A DNA stretch of 64,000 bases from Bacteriovoracaceae bacterium (GTDB lineage: Bacteria > Bdellovibrionota > Bacteriovoracia > Bacteriovoracales > Bacteriovoracaceae): assembly GCA_021737405.1 (NCBI GenBank), contig JAIPEG010000003.1, positions 124,001 through 188,000 of the forward strand. Reading direction: 5' to 3'. The first letter of the stretch is position 1. The number at the start of each line of letters is the position of its first letter. Shown piece by piece: positions 62,351 through 64,000 of the stretch. The position numbers were made by a program, and so were the translations under genes. A model generated the notes under the pieces. That model did not search any database. It had not been told where the DNA came from and worked only from the letters and a program-made list of their open reading frames with translations.

Positions 62351-63019
62351 GTGTCCCTTTTAAATAAGAAGTTGTGTTTAAAGTTATTCTTAGGCCTAAC
62401 TCTCGTCATTTCCATAGGTGGCTGTGGAAACTATGAAGAGTTTAAAGAGGACCCTTCCACCTTATTTTCAAGAGTGGCCCCTGCACAGGGGCTAACCTTC
62501 TCTGAAATAAAGTCTCAAGTATTAACCCCAAAGTGCATTCGCTGCCACCCGGGTTATGAAGACTACCAAACGGTGATTAATAGTATTGACTCCATCACTG
62601 CTCAGGTTAGAAGTGATCGCATGCCAAAAGATGGACCGATGGCGGCTGAGCTAAAGGGATTACTCTTTAGCTGGATTGCGGCGGGCTCTCCCCAAGGAGA
62701 TGTCATTCCCGTAAAACCCTCTCCTCGTGATGAGCTAGCGCCCAATTACGAGAGTATTGCTAAGAATATTTTAGGAAAAAAATGTGTTGTCTGCCATAAC
62801 CCTCAGGGGCAGGTTCCTTTTCTCGATTTTTCGACAAGAGAGTCCATTTGGAAGAAACGAAAATTACTCTTTAACTTTGATAAACCAGAGAACTCTTACT
62901 TAATAGAGGTTATTCAAGACCCCGTGGAACCAATGCCACCAATGAATAGCCCCTTTGAGCAGCTGAACCAAGAAGAAATAGATGTCTTAAAAGAATGGAT
63001 AGGCTTGGGCCTCCCATAA
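62351..63019 (+). CDS. cytochrome c-like lipoprotein
   Basis: A protein of about 222 aa with a lipobox ISIGGC. Two CxxCH haem-attachment sites are present: CIRCHPG and CVVCHNPQ, so two c-type haems are expected in the periplasm. The start is GTG at 62351, with GAGGTG four bases before; an ATG 12 bases earlier lacks a ribosome site. It may pass electrons to or from the neighbouring YHS and YceI proteins. Confidence 0.82.
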   Translation: MSLLNKKLCLKLFLGLTLVISIGGCGNYEEFKEDPSTLFSRVAPAQGLTFSEIKSQVLTPKCIRCHPGYEDYQTVINSIDSITAQVRSDRMPKDGPMAAELKGLLFSWIAAGSPQGDVIPVKPSPRDELAPNYESIAKNILGKKCVVCHNPQGQVPFLDFSTRESIWKKRKLLFNFDKPENSYLIEVIQDPVEPMPPMNSPFEQLNQEEIDVLKEWIGLGLP

Positions 63020-63037
63020 CAATCGTAGGAGAAGAAC

Positions 63038-63583
63038 ATGAAGAAACAAATCATCGTAATGACCACAAGTATAATGCTCACTCTCTCTTCTACATGGGGA
63101 GCAAATTATAAAGTCAATCAAGGAGAAGTTGAATTCACCGCCAAGGGTTTCCCTACTTTCATTACTATAAGTGGCAAAAGCCAGAATGTATCTGGAGAGC
63201 TCGGACTTTCGAAAAAGAGAGCTAAAGGTAAATTTAAGCTTCCTTTAAATACACTAAAAACCGGCATGGATTTAAGGGACGAGCATATGACCCAAAAATA
63301 CCTTGAAGTTAGTAAATACCCAGAGGCTACACTCACTCTTAATGAGTTTGACCTTGAAGAATCTGGCGAGGTTCAAGGTCTTTTAAAACTTCATAATGTA
63401 GAAAGACCAATTCAAATCACTTATGAGAGCGAATTAACAGACTCAGGCATCACAGTAAAAACTGAATTTTCTCTTCAACTAAGTGACTATGGTATCGACA
63501 TTCCTTCTTTTCAAGGAATTACTGTGGCAAAAGAAATCAAACTAAAAGTGGCCTTTAAAACAGGAGGGGCCGATGGGAACTAA
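63038..63583 (+). CDS. YceI-family exported protein
   Basis: A 181-aa lipocalin-fold protein (YceI): signal peptide residues 1-22, then NYKVNQGEVEFTAKGFP and the family strand KRAKGKFKLPLNTLKTGMDLRDEHM and LHNVERPIQITY. Some members bind isoprenoids; the ligand here is unknown. GGAGAAG precedes the ATG. Confidence 0.88.
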   Translation: MKKQIIVMTTSIMLTLSSTWGANYKVNQGEVEFTAKGFPTFITISGKSQNVSGELGLSKKRAKGKFKLPLNTLKTGMDLRDEHMTQKYLEVSKYPEATLTLNEFDLEESGEVQGLLKLHNVERPIQITYESELTDSGITVKTEFSLQLSDYGIDIPSFQGITVAKEIKLKVAFKTGGADGN

Positions 63584-64000
63584 GAGAGGTCTGTTCTTTA
63601 CCCTAACAATCTTTGCCTTTGTTTTAATAACACCAACGCCTGCTTATGTTGAAAATGTTACGAATGGATACCCAAATTGCATGGCCTGTCATATTAATCC
63701 AACAGGTGGTGGTATCTTAACGGACTATGGTCGCTCCTTATCAAGTGAACTCATGGCAACCATCAAAACAAAGAACTTTCAAGACCCCTTCTTTGGACTG
63801 GTAAAGAATAACAATCGAATCAAGTGGGGTGGGCATATAAGAACCATTCAGACGCGTTTTGAAAATAACCAAATTAAAAGAGGCTCTAGTTTTATCATGC
63901 AAAAGAATGTGGAAGCAGCGGCCTATGTAAGAGATTTTGTCTTTGTGGGAACAGTTGGCACAAAAGAAGGACCAAGTGAGAGAAACCCTGAAAAAGGAGA
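63573..64000 (+). CDS. exported CxxCH protein, incomplete at window end
   Basis: The first 142 residues of a longer protein. ATG at 63573 with AGGAGG upstream overlaps the YceI gene by 11 bases. Signal peptide residues 1-25 (LTIFAFVLITPTPAY), then one haem site CMACHINPTGGG and a strand-rich part (WGGHIRTIQTRFENNQ) resembling outer-membrane cytochrome-like porins. The remainder lies outside. Confidence 0.78.
   Translation, partial: MGTKRGLFFTLTIFAFVLITPTPAYVENVTNGYPNCMACHINPTGGGILTDYGRSLSSELMATIKTKNFQDPFFGLVKNNNRIKWGGHIRTIQTRFENNQIKRGSSFIMQKNVEAAAYVRDFVFVGTVGTKEGPSERNPEKG

Noticed and set aside
1-64000. tRNA, rRNA, CRISPR or insertion sequence
   Set aside because: No cloverleaf T-loop sequence, repeat-spacer array or transposase-like product was seen on either strand.

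Overview
The window is compact, moderately AT-rich bacterial chromosome. It holds about 59 protein genes, no RNA gene, insertion sequence, phage or CRISPR array that I can see, and very short intergenic spaces. Secreted and membrane-anchored proteins make up an unusually large share: two trypsin-like proteases, a gingipain-type C25 protease, an M28 peptidase, several lipoproteins, small beta-barrels and large exported proteins of unknown function. Together with Gram-negative features (outer-membrane barrels, GmhB-like and MtgA-like genes, lipoproteins) this suggests a Bdellovibrionota-type organism, perhaps Bacteriovoracia/Halobacteriovorax. That placement is inference from style; no rRNA or marker gene settles it.

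Layout. 0-3.7 kb: mnmA, an M28 peptidase and a divergent MnmA paralogue. 3.8-7.1 kb: a protein shaped like an ABC ATPase but without its catalytic motifs, then a C5 cytosine methyltransferase with three small co-directional genes. 7.1-23.9 kb, mostly minus strand: SGNH-like protein, PAS histidine kinase, heterodimeric ABC exporter, lipoate ligase, an exported-protein operon (1176, 365 and 230 aa), acetyltransferase, glycosyltransferase, YkgJ-type protein, a plus-strand trypsin-like lipoprotein and a monofunctional transglycosylase. 24.2-27.5 kb: arginase and a GmhB-like phosphatase with extra domain.

27.6-33.9 kb is a pyrimidine operon, pyrB, a fused carA-carB gene and pyrF, giving carbamoyl phosphate, carbamoyl aspartate and, at the end of the pathway, UMP. 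33.9-45.6 kb: DUF6279-like lipoprotein, gsk, unknown exported proteins, a zinc-ribbon protein with two similar nuclease-fold-like segments, a small operon ending in a coiled-coil/Hsp20 fusion, an App1-like phosphatase and a C45-type Ntn hydrolase. 46-54.6 kb: secreted proteins, a beta-lactamase-fold hydrolase, the divergent pair GNAT-C39 peptidase / RimK-like ATP-grasp ligase, a second histidine kinase and a C25 protease. 54.8-58.8 kb: a phosphonate/phosphite-type ABC importer (phnD, phnC, phnE) split by an opposite-strand trypsin gene. 58.9-64 kb: two exported proteins of unknown function, then YHS, cytochrome-like, YceI and CxxCH proteins that run off the end.

Genes are tightly packed: ATGA and TTGA stop-start overlaps are common, and three convergent pairs place both stop codons inside one palindrome (TAATTA, CTAG, TGATCA). 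Clear hairpin terminators were seen only around the phn genes. The most unusual items are the motif-less ABC-like protein, the MnmA paralogue missing one catalytic cysteine, the coiled-coil/Hsp20 operon, the duplicated nuclease-like domain protein, the ATP-grasp/C39 pair and a strong excess of GGCC.
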